DNA of 64,000 nucleotides from Ctena decussata (lineage: Eukaryota; Mollusca; Bivalvia; Lucinida; Lucinidae), in contig OZ022499.1 in NCBI GenBank assembly GCA_963989385.1, positions 33,348,993 through 33,412,992 on the forward strand, in the 5' to 3' direction. The position numbers and the translations under genes were made by a program. The stretch's first letter is position 1. Every line of letters begins with the position of its first letter. Below, one piece after another: positions 48,068 to 58,216 of this stretch. The notes under the pieces were generated by a model. It saw only the letters and a program-made list of their open reading frames with translations, was not told the DNA's origin and did not search any database.

Positions 48068-48573
48068 GCATATGGAAGGTGAAGTCCATCTCGCAGCATA
48101 CAGAAGGTGAAGTCCATCTTGCAGCATATAGAAGGTGAAGTCCATCTTGCAGCGTACAGAAGGTGAAGTCCATCTTGCAGCATACAGAAGGTGAAGTCCA
48201 TCTTGCAGCATATAGAAGGTGAAGTCCATCTCACAGCATACAGAAGGTGAAGTCCATCTCGCAGCATATAGAAGGTGAAGTCCATCTCGCAGCATATATA
48301 AGGTGAAGTCCATCTTGCTGCATATAGAAGGTGAAGTCCATCTTGCAGCATATAGAAGGTGAAGTCCATCTTGCAGCATATAGAAGGTGAAGTCCATATA
48401 TAAGGTGAAGTCCATCTTGCTGCATATAGAAGGTGAAGTCCATCTTGCAGCATATAGAAGGTGAAGTCCATCTTGCAGCATATAGAAGGTGAAGTCCATA
48501 TAGAAGGTGAAGTCCATCTTGCAGCATACAGAAGGTGAAGTCCATCTTGTAGCATATAGAAGGTGAAGTCCAT
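48068..48573. repeat. 28-bp minisatellite, about 18 copies
   Basis: The unit is 'gaaggtgaagtccatcttgc' plus 'agcatata', with a few shorter units of 'gaaggtgaagtccatata'. As 28 is not a multiple of three and the unit has no stop on the minus strand, all three minus frames stay open, producing three overlapping artificial reading frames of up to 222 codons. Confidence 0.93.
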
Positions 48574-48584
48574 CTGTCTCGTTT

Positions 48585-48752
48585 GGCTGCCTAATTCTTC
48601 CGATTCGAAACAGGTACCCATTTACTGCTGGTTTGGCAAAGAGAGTTTTCCAGTGGCCAGATGGCCCAACGCAGGTTTGACCCTGCAACCTTCCGGTGAC
48701 CTTCTGCATCGCAACCGAGTCACTCTAACCACTTGACCACTACGCCTCTCGG
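48585..48752 (-). mobile_element. tRNA(Ser)-like SINE
   Basis: The minus strand begins 'gagaggcgtagtggtcaagt' followed by 'ggttagagtgactcggttgc' and a B-box-like 'gcagggtcaaacctgcg', then an unrelated body that runs into the 28-bp minisatellite. Confidence 0.6.
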
Positions 48753-48949
48753 TATCTTTTAGCATGAAGAAACATCAAAGACACAGATCAACCTGCACAT
48801 CAGCACAGACCAATTAAAGTTTTTATTTACTCATAATACAGTCCTCCAGGTCCCTGCTGTGTTCTTACAAGCAGGGTAGACTGATCAAACTGCATAAGGT
48901 TGCTGGCTGATACAAGATTTTCTTGATTGCCTATCCCGTAAGGTAACTA

Positions 48950-49150
48950 TGTTTGGATGGATGGATGACTTGGAATTTTTCATCATTTTTAACAGTATTT
49001 CAGTCATAACAGGACCTTAGAAGGGTGATAATGAAAGGCTGTAGGCGATGGAACCCTGTTTATGGTTGGAAAAAATTCTGCCTTCAGCCAGATTCAAAAC
49101 CAAGACCTCTAGATCAGCAGGCCAGCGCTTAACCCCCCATTTATGATACA
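48950..49150 (-). mobile_element. tRNA-derived SINE of a second family, minus copy
   Basis: The minus strand shows 'gttaagcgctggcctgctga', a B-box-like 'ggttttgaatctggc', then 'agcctttcattatcaccctt' and 'gtcatccatcc' at the end. The last two blocks are shared with 52468-52668. Confidence 0.62.
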
Positions 49151-49373
49151 AATCCATTAATTTAAGTTCAAAAAGACTTGTCCACATACAGGATAGGTCA
49201 CCTGACAGTGCTTTGCCCATCACATAAAAAACTTTAACGTAAAACTTTAACATTTTGCTGACGCTGCCGCCACCACAGCCAATGCCTAGAATAGTGCAAT
49301 AGCTCTTCCTGTAGACAAAATCAATTTACAGTGAAACACAGATATGTCACAGTGACCAATAAGTAAACGAAGT

Positions 49374-49549
49374 CAGGGGCGGATCCAGGAATTTCGGATA
49401 GTAGCCAAGGTGGGGAGGTGGGGGGTAGGGGGGGGGGATTGGTGCAGTTTAAACAATTTTTCTTAAAATTCCCCATGAAAATGAAATAATTTAGGCTGAG
49501 GAGGGGGTTTATTTGAACCCCACACAAACCCCATCTGGATCTGCCACTG
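49374..49549. mobile_element. MITE with TIR CAGGGGCGGATCCAG
   Basis: 'caggggcggatccaggaatt' at the left and 'ctggatctgccactg' at the right are inverted; the interior is G-rich. It is 176 bp. No exact flanking duplication was found, so the superfamily stays open (hAT is a candidate). Confidence 0.65.
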
Positions 49550-49861
49550 GAACTCAACTGCTGTGTCGGAAACCCAAGACTGATTCATCCCTAGATTGTG
49601 CTGGAGATATAACACAAAATCAATGACATGCAAACCTAATAACAGAAGATCCACCCTAAAAACAGTAGGTGGATATTTTGTTGATGTCCAGTGAACCTTA
49701 AAATATAAGTCAAGGTATGGTATAATCCACCCAATTCAGCTGCATTTTCCAAAATGAAATTAAGTGTCAAGTATGATAGGTACCCCAGCTGGTTACTGAG
49801 ATATTAAGGCACCATTGTACCTATCAACAATAAGAAATAATTTTTATAAATATCAACTTAC

Positions 49862-50170
49862 CTCATGTCTATAAATAACCTCCGGAATGTCCATCACTCT
49901 CTCCTGCAGTTGCTCTCTAGCTTGTGCCAGCCATGTGGTGATAACCTTTAACTCTGTACTGTAATTCTGACGATCAGCTTTCAAATGTAGCAGTTCCTCC
50001 TCTTTTGTTTTCATGGTCGTTGTGACCTCTTTCTCCAGTATGACCATATTCTCAATCTGGTCTCGGAGTTCTCTTGGTACTTCACGACCTTGAGATTTAT
50101 ATTTGGTTTCTTGTAGTTGAGCCATGTGTCTCATCTGTTCCATACGTATGGCTATCTCTTGTTCAGAAAG
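49862..50170 (-). CDS. Spectrin-rod exon 9
   Basis: The exon has 309 bp (103 codons, phase 0/0), with acceptor TTTACAG|CTT and donor GAG|GTAAGT. The peptide begins LSEQEIAIRMEQMRHMAQLQ, has a helix C-like region rich in Lys/Glu, and then the helix A segment ITTWLAQAREQLQERV with a linker ending EVIYRHE. The exon thus covers B, C and the next A helix, one repeat length shifted in register. The downstream intron is 12.9 kb. Confidence 0.87.
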
Positions 50171-50827
50171 CTGTAAATGAAATGAACACATTTCTTACAT
50201 ATAAAATACCAGATTTTGCTCTTGCTTATCTACAACTGTGTGCCAAAAGTGAATATACAAGCAGCAAACTTACAAAGACTTCTATGTATTTTGGTGTTCC
50301 CCTCAAAATTCATTGTGGGTTTAATATTCAGCAAAATGTACTAAACCAGGCCTTATCAGAAGACCATAAATAAATTTTCATAATTTTGTTTTGACATTCC
50401 CTGCAAAGACATAGCTCTTTATTTACAGCACTACATTTAAAATTATTTTACAGAATCTCACTGATTTTAGTGTAAACATTCTCCAAATTCGAAGTCAAAA
50501 CATTGTGTGCTCTTATTTGCTGTTTTCTTGATATAACTCAGTATAGAGAAATCATACACACACACACACAAAAAAAAAATCCAGTTTGTATATAAACTTT
50601 TTGCTTCCTTTTCAGCCATTCTATTTCATTCAAAAGTCAGTCTGACTTAAATTTACCATGTGCACTTTAAGTAAAATCCTGTCTTTCTGTTTTTACATGA
50701 TCTACCACACTTCTGGGATAGCCTGAAGCAGATGTAACTCTGTCTTAGAATAATCCCAGATAGCAAGTCACCCAGCTTAACATCCTTTATTAGTATTATT
50801 ACGTAAACTGATTTGGTCAATCCCTAC

Positions 50828-51008
50828 CTTTAATTTTTCTATTTTCTCCATGACTTCTGGGACCTCCATGGTAGCCCCTAGTTGTTGTAATTCTGTCTTA
50901 GTTTCAGTCAGCCAATCAACTGTCTGTACAGCCTCTGTGTTAAACCCTTCTCTATCATCTATTTCTTCTTGTAGCATCTGTTTACTTTCCTTTGCTTTGT
51001 CAGCAATT
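50828..51008 (-). CDS. Spectrin-rod exon 8 (starts in split codon)
   Basis: The exon has 181 bp, with acceptor TAAATTACAG|A completing the Arg codon begun in exon 7; the donor is AAAG|GTAGGG. It encodes IADKAKESKQMLQEEIDDRE and a helix A with QTVDWLTETKTELQQLG, ending MEKIEKLK. Joining at any other phase gives stops or loses the helix register, so the phase-2 junction is well supported by the reading frame. Confidence 0.84.
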
Positions 51009-51068
51009 CTGTAATTTAGGTAAAGAGTATAAGACTAAGTTAGTGATGAATCTTTTATTTCACTATTC

Positions 51069-51228
51069 ACACCTGGTCAACTATGTTTCCAAGGCAGTTA
51101 TGAAGTGAAAAAGAGCTGTTACAAAACGAAAAAGAGTCATTTGGTAACTAGGATTCATTTTCATTTTGAAATAGCTCTTTTTCATTTTGTAACAGCTCTT
51201 GTATATACATAGTTAACTAGGGGTGCTA
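51069..51228. mobile_element. Palindromic element between exons 7 and 8
   Basis: 'gaaaaagagctgttacaaaa' and 'ttttgtaacagctctt' are complementary; the outer pair is 'cctggtcaactatg' and 'catagttaactagg'. It lies in the unique phase-2 intron. Confidence 0.65.
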
Positions 51229-52025
51229 TTAGCAAATTCTGGTTAATACTTTGCAAACATTTTCATTTTATCTTATATCTTTAGAATAATAAATATGTTG
51301 TGAGCACTGCCTTAACTTCAGATCAAACTGGAGTAAAAATTCTAAGCTAGTAATTTACTATTATTCATCTATATTAAATGTAGGTCTTAGTGGCTTTCTT
51401 TAGCAAATTCATGATGACCAATCGAATAACATAACTTTCCTAGACACCAATTTTCTTCCTGACTACCATTTACTTTTTGGTTTGTTGGTAACTCCCTTCA
51501 ATTATACTGTTTCAGTCTTGATAATCCTCTAGGAGTTATCTACCTTATAAATTTCTAAACTGCTTGGCGTGAACTAAACAAGGTGAATGAAAACCTCTCA
51601 GAATTTGGAAGCCTTATTTTTTTCTTTTTCTTTTTTACATTTTTCTTTGTGACATACTGTTTGCTTCCATGGACAGATAACAAAAACCATCCAAAATGGG
51701 AGATGATTCTTAAACAAAAGAGTTTGCTCCTTAAGAAAGTACACTCTATTATTTCAGGGTGGGCCTCAAGAAATGGGAAACTAATTCTTCTTGGTAAGAA
51801 TTACCTCACCCAGAAGTGTTCAGTACTGTTGAGAGGGTTGTTAAACTCCATTTCTCGATCTATCCATCTTAATGCAAAATTGAATGATATTCATGTTCTA
51901 TGCTATAAAAAGTTTGAGAGCTATCAGATCTCTTCAATTTAACAAAATAATATAGTTGGAAGTCTGTCAGAGTCTTTAGCAAGAAAATCAAGTTTCAGTG
52001 TACTGTTGCAGGACAAGTTACCAAC

Positions 52026-52171
52026 CTTTCATATTTTTCCAGCATGGCCATGACAATGTCCTGTGACTGAACTTTAGCCTCAGCTGTGGGCAGGCCCTTC
52101 TGTAATTGGTGGGCACACTTCTTCAGAGCCGTAATTTTAGGCTCAGCTGTTTCTATTGTCTCCATGAGGTC
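52026..52171 (-). CDS. Spectrin-rod exon 7 (ends in split codon)
   Basis: The exon has 146 bp, with acceptor TTCACCAG|GAC and donor GAAAG|GTTGGT, leaving two bases of an Arg codon. The peptide is DLMETIETAEPKITALKKCA and on to MLEKYE. The next exon supplies the last base of the Arg codon. Together with exon 8 it totals 327 bp, the length of exon 10 (36651-36977), so one repeat-sized unit seems to be cut by an extra phase-2 intron. An alternative donor six bases away (GTAACT) would break the frame with exon 8. Confidence 0.82.
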
Positions 52172-52467
52172 CTGGTGAACATGGAAAATAAACAATGATT
52201 AAAGTGTTCAATCCTGACATAATGTGCGATATCACCGATTTTAGTCAATGAAACTATCAGTTGTTAAAAAGTTCTTTGTTCTATTACAACATAAAGAAAC
52301 GTAACCTGGAACCTGACTTAAAGCCAGACACATACAGAGTAGGTAAGCTGGCTTGCACAGACTAGCTAGCACAGTAATTCCTAGATTTTTTTTCTAGAGT
52401 CAGCCATATTAATTTCTTGATACTACATGTTCAGCACAAATCCATCCCCTTATGTATGAATACAACC

Positions 52468-52668
52468 AGGAAGCTTGGTAGCTTAGCGGGTTAAACGATG
52501 GCCTGCTGAACTAGTGGTCCTGAGTTGGATTCTCCCAGAAGTTGGAAATTTTCTCAACTGTAAATGGAGTTCCATTGTACACAGCCTTTCATTATCAGCC
52601 TCCCTGCATCCTGATATGAATGAAATACTATTGAAGAGGACGTAAAATTGCAGGTCATCCATCCAGCC
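52468..52668 (+). mobile_element. tRNA-derived SINE of the second family, plus copy
   Basis: 'agcttggtagcttagcgggt' is a tRNA-like head, with a B-box-like 'gagttggattctccc'; 'agcctttcattatcagcctc' and 'gtcatccatcca' at the end match 48950-49150 in opposite orientation. Confidence 0.65.
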
Positions 52669-52681
52669 ATAAATAAAACCT

Positions 52682-52920
52682 GATTTTCAGGAGTATGGGT
52701 ACGTCTCCAAGTTTTTCTGCCATTTTTACAACGAGAAACAACTTTTGAGACATCCCATTTACTTTCCTGGACAACAAAGCCCTTTCAAAAAGGATCTTCT
52801 CTTGAAGACAAGAATTTTCTCCCTGAGGGGCAAAGAGTTGACCCACACTGAAAAGGGAGACAAAAATGAAAATGGTAAAGTGGCTTCCCCTGAAAATGTA
52901 TCCATTCACCTTAAGACATT
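52682..52920. repeat. Interspersed repeat (cttcccctgaaa family)
   Basis: The stretch shares 'gtggcttcccctgaaaatgt' and 'gggagacaaaaatga' with 23549-23720 and 24760-24870. The end 'gtatccattcaccttaa' resembles the TIR at 23864-24081, so the family may be the same element. Confidence 0.5.
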
Positions 52921-53051
52921 TTCTGTCATGAGCTGGCTCATACTAGAAAATTTTCTGAACTTAAACAGGCAAGAAAAAAGCACTGAAGACAGTCACTACA
53001 GAATCATGCTAATCTAAATAGGACTCTCACATAGAAAACCTAATATCTCAC

Positions 53052-53198
53052 CTGAGTTTGATTGAGTTGAGCCACAAGGTCAGGGCATTTGACATTGTCA
53101 AGGTCAACAGTGGCAGGTATCTTTGATTCTGCTTCATCAAGAGCAAGATCTACTGCATGAAGCAGCTGACTATAGTCTTCATACTGAGCTTCAAGATC
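53052..53198 (-). CDS. Spectrin-rod exon 6
   Basis: The exon has 147 bp (49 codons, phase 0/0), with acceptor ATATTACAG|GAT and donor CAG|GTGAGA. It encodes DLEAQYEDYSQLLHAVDLAL, a helix A-like segment without the usual Trp, then a linker rich in Asp/Val and LVAQLNQTQ at the end. It lies immediately 3' (in transcript sense) of the large intron that contains the DIRS-like element. Confidence 0.84.
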
Positions 53199-53679
53199 CT
53201 GTAATATATGTAAAAGTTTGAGATAAGGAGAGTACATGTATTTGATGACAATTTAAATTGCAATTTATTTAATTGCAGTTTATAGGAAACACAAGAGTCT
53301 GTCATGCTTGCTAGTTTGGTTTATCAGTATCTATGGCCAGGCGGTCTTAGGTTGCATAATCTGTCTGCCCAGTTTCAAGTTGTGTATTGGAATAATTAAG
53401 AGATCCTGCTTATTCCTTCTGGTTGCCTAGTAACCAGTTAGATAAGGGACACCTGTTGGGGTTACTGACTATTATCTATATGCTTTCAGTTGTATTAGTG
53501 AGTTTGGGAAGTTAACATGTGTCTTTGCTTATTATTCTGTTTATGTGTATTCTGAGTTTCTTTGGATAAAATCAGTTTTCTGTGCCTAAATTTTAAAAAA
53601 ATTATTAATTCTATGGAGTTATAGTGGTGCAGTGAAGAAAGAATGATGTGGTTCTAATTTAGGCATTTCTGGAGCTTAT

Positions 53680-53960
53680 GCAATTAATTTCTGAAATTAA
53701 TTCAGTGTTGTGGTCAAGGGCAGTGTTCATAATTTTGTGGCTTGTAGTCATTATTGGAATATAGCTTTGCTCTGTAATTATAAGTGTTTAGTTTTGTGTA
53801 TACTGGATCATGTGCCAGATTTCTAAAATTAATTAATTCTGCTGTGTGGTCAAATTTTAAGGCAGTGTTCAAAAGTTTGTGGTTCTTCACTCATTGGAAT
53901 ATATATATAAGTGTTCAGCTTTGTGTATTCTGGAACATGTGCCAGATTTCTGGAATAAAT
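53680..53960. repeat. Degenerate ~130-bp direct repeats in the DIRS 5' region
   Basis: 'ggcagtgttcataattttgtgg' (read in part) at about 53720 recurs as 'ggcagtgttcaaaagtttgt' at about 53861; 'catgtgccagatttct' occurs at 53809 and 53937. They precede the first open frame by about 80 bp and may be promoter or termini-related repeats. Confidence 0.65.
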
Positions 53961-54043
53961 CAGCTTGAATACAATCTAATCTGAGTCAGACCTGGTGTAG
54001 AAGAACGCTTTTGACATATTGAGCTGTTAATTGAACAGGCAAC

Positions 54044-55438
54044 ATGGCCAGTCGACCAAGCAGAAGGAGAAGGCAGCCTGTTAACATTACTGAATTAAAT
54101 GTAGCTCCAGGTCTTGGGGCCACACGTTATGATATGACTCTACCTCAGAACTGGACAGTGGCGCAACTGAAGGCAGAACTGCAGCGAAACAATGTGACAT
54201 TTACCAACACAGCTAAGAAATCTAAATTAATACAACTATGTAGAGAGAATGGGCTCATTGCCAATCAGGAATCATCTTCCCATTTGGATGTGGACTCTGG
54301 CCAGCCTGTGTCAGAATCATCAAATGATAATATTACTGAACTAACCAAAGCAGTCATGGAACTTCAGAAAACTGTTAAAGAATTAACTGGCAATGTAACT
54401 AGCCTACAGAATAGCCAGCAGGTACAAGGCAATAGTGGAACTTCAGCACGTGAAAATGCACCTGAAACACACCGCAGCATCATAGCTGCTAGTCAAGCAC
54501 AACTGGCTAGCCCACTTGGAAGGGACAATATTGCCCATGACACTGGTCCTACTCATCTACTTCAGGACTACAGCCAACAGAGTTCTTTATCAGCATCTAT
54601 TGACAGTTCTATAGGAAATGCAGCCCTACCAAGCACTTCAAATAGCGACTCCATGGGTTATACTAAGACCAGATTTGGTTATGCAGCTGAGTCCTTACCA
54701 TTTGTGGAAACGGTACATCCCACTCTGCGAAAACAAATCATCGAAGGTAAGGACATCAATTTAGCAGCTCTACTGATACCTTATTATACAGGTCCACATG
54801 CTGACCCAGCAGTTATAAGTAAAGAGAAACCTGACCCTCGACTGAATCAGGAGCTATCTTTGGCACAGTTTATACAAGCCTTTGGAATATATAAGAACAT
54901 AATGTGTCAGGCCTATCCTCTGAGGCGCATGGAACTTGATTTGTATGAAAGAGACATAGTCGATATGGCAACAAGATATCAGGGCAAAGGCTTTTACGAA
55001 TATCACAAGATGTTTTCAGCTCAAGCAGCAGCCCATCTGAGCTACTCTAATATCAAAATTGACTGGTCAGTAAGAAATAAGACTTTGTTCTGCAATATCT
55101 TTACTAACTGTAAAGCCTATAGCTGCTATCACTGCAACAGTTCACTACATATGGCTGCCTTCTGTCCCAAACTCACTGAGAAAGGTTACAACTCAGCTCA
55201 TCGTAACAATAATAGCAACAACTATAACAGCAGCAACAGAGCATCAGATATAAAAGGAAGGAAGAGAGTGGTAGTTGACGGGAAGGAGCTGTGTAACAAT
55301 TTCAATTCCGTTGGCGGATGTACTCGTTACCGTTGTAACTATCTTCATGCTTGTATCATTTGTAACAAGGAGCACTCACAACAGGATTGCAAGGAGTCAA
55401 AAAACTCCCAGTCTCGGAGGGACACCAAACAAAAATAG
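54044..55438 (+). CDS. DIRS element ORF1: Gag-like zinc-finger protein
   Basis: The protein has 464 residues. Near the N-terminus a SAP-like motif appears (WTVAQLKAELQRNNV, about residues 33-47), a DNA-binding fold often found in chromatin proteins. After a Ser/Gln-rich middle comes a conserved block around residues 205-330. Two zinc-binding motifs end it: CYHCNSSLHMAAFC (C-x2-C-x4-H-x4-C knuckle) and a C-x8-C-x4-C-x3-H finger starting at CNNFNSVGGC. I infer a nucleic-acid-packaging role. The frame is intact. It overlaps ORF2 by 52 bp in a different frame. Confidence 0.85.
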   Translation: MASRPSRRRRQPVNITELNVAPGLGATRYDMTLPQNWTVAQLKAELQRNNVTFTNTAKKSKLIQLCRENGLIANQESSSHLDVDSGQPVSESSNDNITELTKAVMELQKTVKELTGNVTSLQNSQQVQGNSGTSARENAPETHRSIIAASQAQLASPLGRDNIAHDTGPTHLLQDYSQQSSLSASIDSSIGNAALPSTSNSDSMGYTKTRFGYAAESLPFVETVHPTLRKQIIEGKDINLAALLIPYYTGPHADPAVISKEKPDPRLNQELSLAQFIQAFGIYKNIMCQAYPLRRMELDLYERDIVDMATRYQGKGFYEYHKMFSAQAAAHLSYSNIKIDWSVRNKTLFCNIFTNCKAYSCYHCNSSLHMAAFCPKLTEKGYNSAHRNNNSNNYNSSNRASDIKGRKRVVVDGKELCNNFNSVGGCTRYRCNYLHACIICNKEHSQQDCKESKNSQSRRDTKQK

Positions 55439-57042
55439 CACCAGGTGGAAGTCCTGTTAATATCAGACAATTAGCTAAGGAACTAGAAGAACATCCAGAT
55501 CGAACCTCTTGTGACTTTTTATTAGATGGTTTTATTCATGGATTTGATACAGGACTAACTAGCTTGCCAAAACTTTCATATGAATGTGCTAATTTATTGT
55601 CTGCAAAAAATCAACCGGAAATAACATCAGAACTATTAAGTACCGAACTAGAAAGAGGTTACGTTTTAGGTCCATTTGACCAGATTCCCTTTGAACAGTA
55701 TAGGATCAGTCCCCTAGGTGTAGCTGAATCTAAATATTCTAAAAAGAAAAGACTCATAGTGGACCTTTCCGCCCCACATGACAATGAAAAACACCCAAGC
55801 TTGAACGAACTTATTAATAAGGAAGACTTTTCATTATCTTACGTCACAATTGACACTGCAGTTCAGATTATAAGAAGATTAGGAAAAGGGGCATGGATGT
55901 GTAAGACTGATATCAAGGACGCTTTCAAATTAATACCTATAAAGGAATCCTTATGGCCATATTACGGGGTAAAGTGGAATGGAAAATATTATTTTTACAC
56001 TCGATTAGTGTTTGGAGGTAGATCCAGTCCAAAAATATTTGACTCCTTATCAGAAGCTGTGTGTTGGATATTAGAGCATAATTATAAACTTGCAAATGTG
56101 CTACACCTCCTTGATGACTTTTTGGCTATAGATTCACCTGAGGCGGATGCTGATAGAACTATGGCGTTGTTGACTTTAGTTTTCAATAAACTGGGAATTC
56201 CTTTATCACCTAATAAAACAGTGGGACCAGTAACTGAATTGGAATATCTAGGTATTATTCTAGACTCAATCAAATTGGAGGCTAGGCTGCCCATGGACAA
56301 AGTGGAACGTATAAGAAGTGTTTTGATTTCTTTCATGAACAGGAAGTCTTGTACTAAACAAGAACTGTTAAGTCTTCTGGGACATTTGAACTTTGCATCA
56401 CGGGTTATATACCCTGGCCGTGCTTTTGTTTCATACCTGATCGCTCTGTCAACAACAGTGAAGTCGTTGCATCATCATGTTAAGTTGACAAAGGAATGCA
56501 GACTTGACATTAAAATGTGGACTTTATTCTTAGAGCAATGGAATGGAATTTCCTTTTTCCTAGACAATCATGACACCAAAGCAGAGGACCTTCAATTTTT
56601 TACAGATGCAACACCAACAGGATTTGGTGGTTTTTACCAAGGCAAATGGTTTTATGGACGATTTGAGGATAACATGGTACCGGATGATACTAAGGCCTCC
56701 ATGGCTTTGTTTGAACTGTATCCAATTGTAATGGCAACTGTACTATGGGGGCATTTGTGGTGTAGAAAGAAAATAATTGTCAACTGTGATAATGCTGCAA
56801 CAGTGGAAATAATTAATAAGGGCAGATCTAAAGTTCCCTTTATTATGAAGTTTGTAAGGAAACTGATATGGCATGAAGCTAATTATAACTTCGTAATTAA
56901 AGCTAGATTTATCCCTGGAATAACTAACTCCATTTCTGATTCGCTTTCACGTTTCAATTTGCAGAGGTTCCGGCGTCTAGCTCCACAAGCAGATCAGACA
57001 CCAACCCCTTGCCTCCAGGCTTCAGAACTAATGATGTTTTGA
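55387..57042 (+). CDS. DIRS element ORF2: reverse transcriptase with RNase H
   Basis: The protein has 551 residues and no stops. Visible RT motifs: KRLIVDLSAPHD, CKTDIKDAFKLIPI (motif A), RLVFGGRSSPKIFDSLSEA (motif B) and HLLDDFLAI (motif C, with LDD in place of YxDD, normal for DIRS). RNase H follows: FFTDATPTGFGGFYQG, then ALFELYPIVMATVLWG, NCDNAATVEIINKG and DSLSRF. The enzyme copies element RNA; DIRS elements are thought to pass through a circular DNA. The first methionine may not be used; translation could follow reinitiation or a frameshift out of ORF1. Confidence 0.9.
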   Translation: MQGVKKLPVSEGHQTKIAPGGSPVNIRQLAKELEEHPDRTSCDFLLDGFIHGFDTGLTSLPKLSYECANLLSAKNQPEITSELLSTELERGYVLGPFDQIPFEQYRISPLGVAESKYSKKKRLIVDLSAPHDNEKHPSLNELINKEDFSLSYVTIDTAVQIIRRLGKGAWMCKTDIKDAFKLIPIKESLWPYYGVKWNGKYYFYTRLVFGGRSSPKIFDSLSEAVCWILEHNYKLANVLHLLDDFLAIDSPEADADRTMALLTLVFNKLGIPLSPNKTVGPVTELEYLGIILDSIKLEARLPMDKVERIRSVLISFMNRKSCTKQELLSLLGHLNFASRVIYPGRAFVSYLIALSTTVKSLHHHVKLTKECRLDIKMWTLFLEQWNGISFFLDNHDTKAEDLQFFTDATPTGFGGFYQGKWFYGRFEDNMVPDDTKASMALFELYPIVMATVLWGHLWCRKKIIVNCDNAATVEIINKGRSKVPFIMKFVRKLIWHEANYNFVIKARFIPGITNSISDSLSRFNLQRFRRLAPQADQTPTPCLQASELMMF

Positions 57043-58024
57043 AGAACAGTGTAGATAAACTTTGGCAGTCTTCGGTGGCAAGGACCACGCTAGCCGCTTA
57101 CCAAACAGGATATCAATGTTTATTGACATTTTTGACAATGTCTGGTGTCATCATCAGACCAGGACAGCTGCCTGTAGTACAGGAGGAATTATTGATATAT
57201 TTTGTGACATACTGTCATACCGTTTTAAAACTAAAATGGACCACTATTAAATTATATCTTGCGGGAATACGTTTCCATTATTTACAGGCAGGGTTTACCA
57301 ATCCTTTACACTCTGTTGATAGACTACAATATATTCTTAGGGGTATTAAAAGATCACAATGCCAGATTTCTAAACCTAGACTACCAGTTACTATTCAAAA
57401 GTTGCATGAAATATGTGGTTTATTAAAAACAGGTGTGTTTACTAAAGGTACAGATATCACTCTTCAGTGCATGTGTCTTTTAGCCTTTTTTGGTTTCCTC
57501 CGATGTTTGAGTTTACAGTCAGTGCTTTGCAAACACAGTATCTGCGTATTAGAGATATAGAGTTTGCTCCTGATAAATCTATGTTCACACTGTTTTTGGC
57601 TTCATCTAAGACTGATCCCTTTAGAAGTGGGGTTAAAATCCCAATTTTTGCTAACTCTTTTCTTTGCCCAGTGGCTTGCATGTGGCATTACCTAGTTCAG
57701 TATCGCAAAGAACCTCTAACAAGCAAGTCTGCATTGTTCTTAGATGATCAAAATCGTCCATTCAGTAGGGAGTGTTTCATTGCTTTCTTGAGAAGAATTC
57801 TAGAACGCTTAGGTTACAATCAGTCTGACTACTGTGGGCATTCATTTCGAATTGGTGCTGCAAGTACAGCAGCAGCGGTTGGCATTGAAGATCATATGAT
57901 AAAACTGCTGGGTAGATGGAGTTCTTCATGTTATACCAGGTATATTCATGTAGACCAGAACCAGATCAGACAAGCACAACAAAGATTATCTGCCCATACA
58001 AATAACAGAGAGTGCCTGCAATAG
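57009..58024 (+). pseudogene. DIRS element ORF3: tyrosine recombinase, one frameshift
   Basis: The N-terminal part (57009 to about 57510) starts with RTTLAAYQTGYQCLLTFL (SAM-like core-binding helices) and reaches CLLAFFGFLRC, where the first catalytic Arg lies. The frame then shifts by one base lost near 57510. The second part (to 58024) carries YCGHSFRIGAAS (the H-x-x-R motif), KLLGRWSSSCY and TRYIHV with the catalytic Tyr. All four expected catalytic residues are visible. It would integrate a circular DNA copy. Its start overlaps ORF2 by 34 bp. The frameshift could be a real lesion or an assembly error. Confidence 0.87.
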
Positions 58025-58216
58025 TCAAACTGAGCAAGGCTATCCTCTTTGGGGTCTCTCGTTTGATATGTATCAATCATCCATTTTGATAACCTATCAA
58101 ACTCGTTTGGCCATCTTAATATACCCCAAAGTCGGCTACCTACACTGCACGGGGTCAATTCTACCCCAATCTGTTCGAAGCTCTCCCCAGTCAGGCCTAT
58201 TGTCTTCCACAAACGT

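Larger units (their letters stand above)
36978..49861 (-). other. 12.9-kb intron between exons 9 and 10
   Basis: The intron joins EVIYRHE to ELLGEFDP, continuous helix A to B. It contains two minisatellites, SINEs, MITEs and hairpins listed separately. The stretches 36990-37920, 38320-39340, 39430-40020, 42145-42700, 42870-43450, 43530-44160 and 47300-47750 show only AT-rich sequence, with a 'ttctagcattcc' local repeat at 37190-37350. Confidence 0.7.

Noticed and set aside
47907..48709. Four overlapping minus frames with MDFTFYML-type repeats
   Set aside because: They are translations of the 28-bp minisatellite in different frames, not a gene.
51583..51942. 119-codon plus-strand frame starting MNENLSEF
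   Set aside because: A phenylalanine run from a T-tract and no recognisable motif; it lies in a host intron.
54044..57042. Programmed frameshift between DIRS ORF1 and ORF2
   Set aside because: The overlap is 52 bp but I saw no clear slippery heptamer with a downstream structure; overlapping frames are usual in this order and the mechanism cannot be settled here.
54044..58024. LTR retrotransposon or retrovirus-like element
   Set aside because: No aspartic protease or DDE integrase and no long terminal direct repeats; a tyrosine recombinase with H-x-x-R and Tyr motifs indicates a DIRS-type element.
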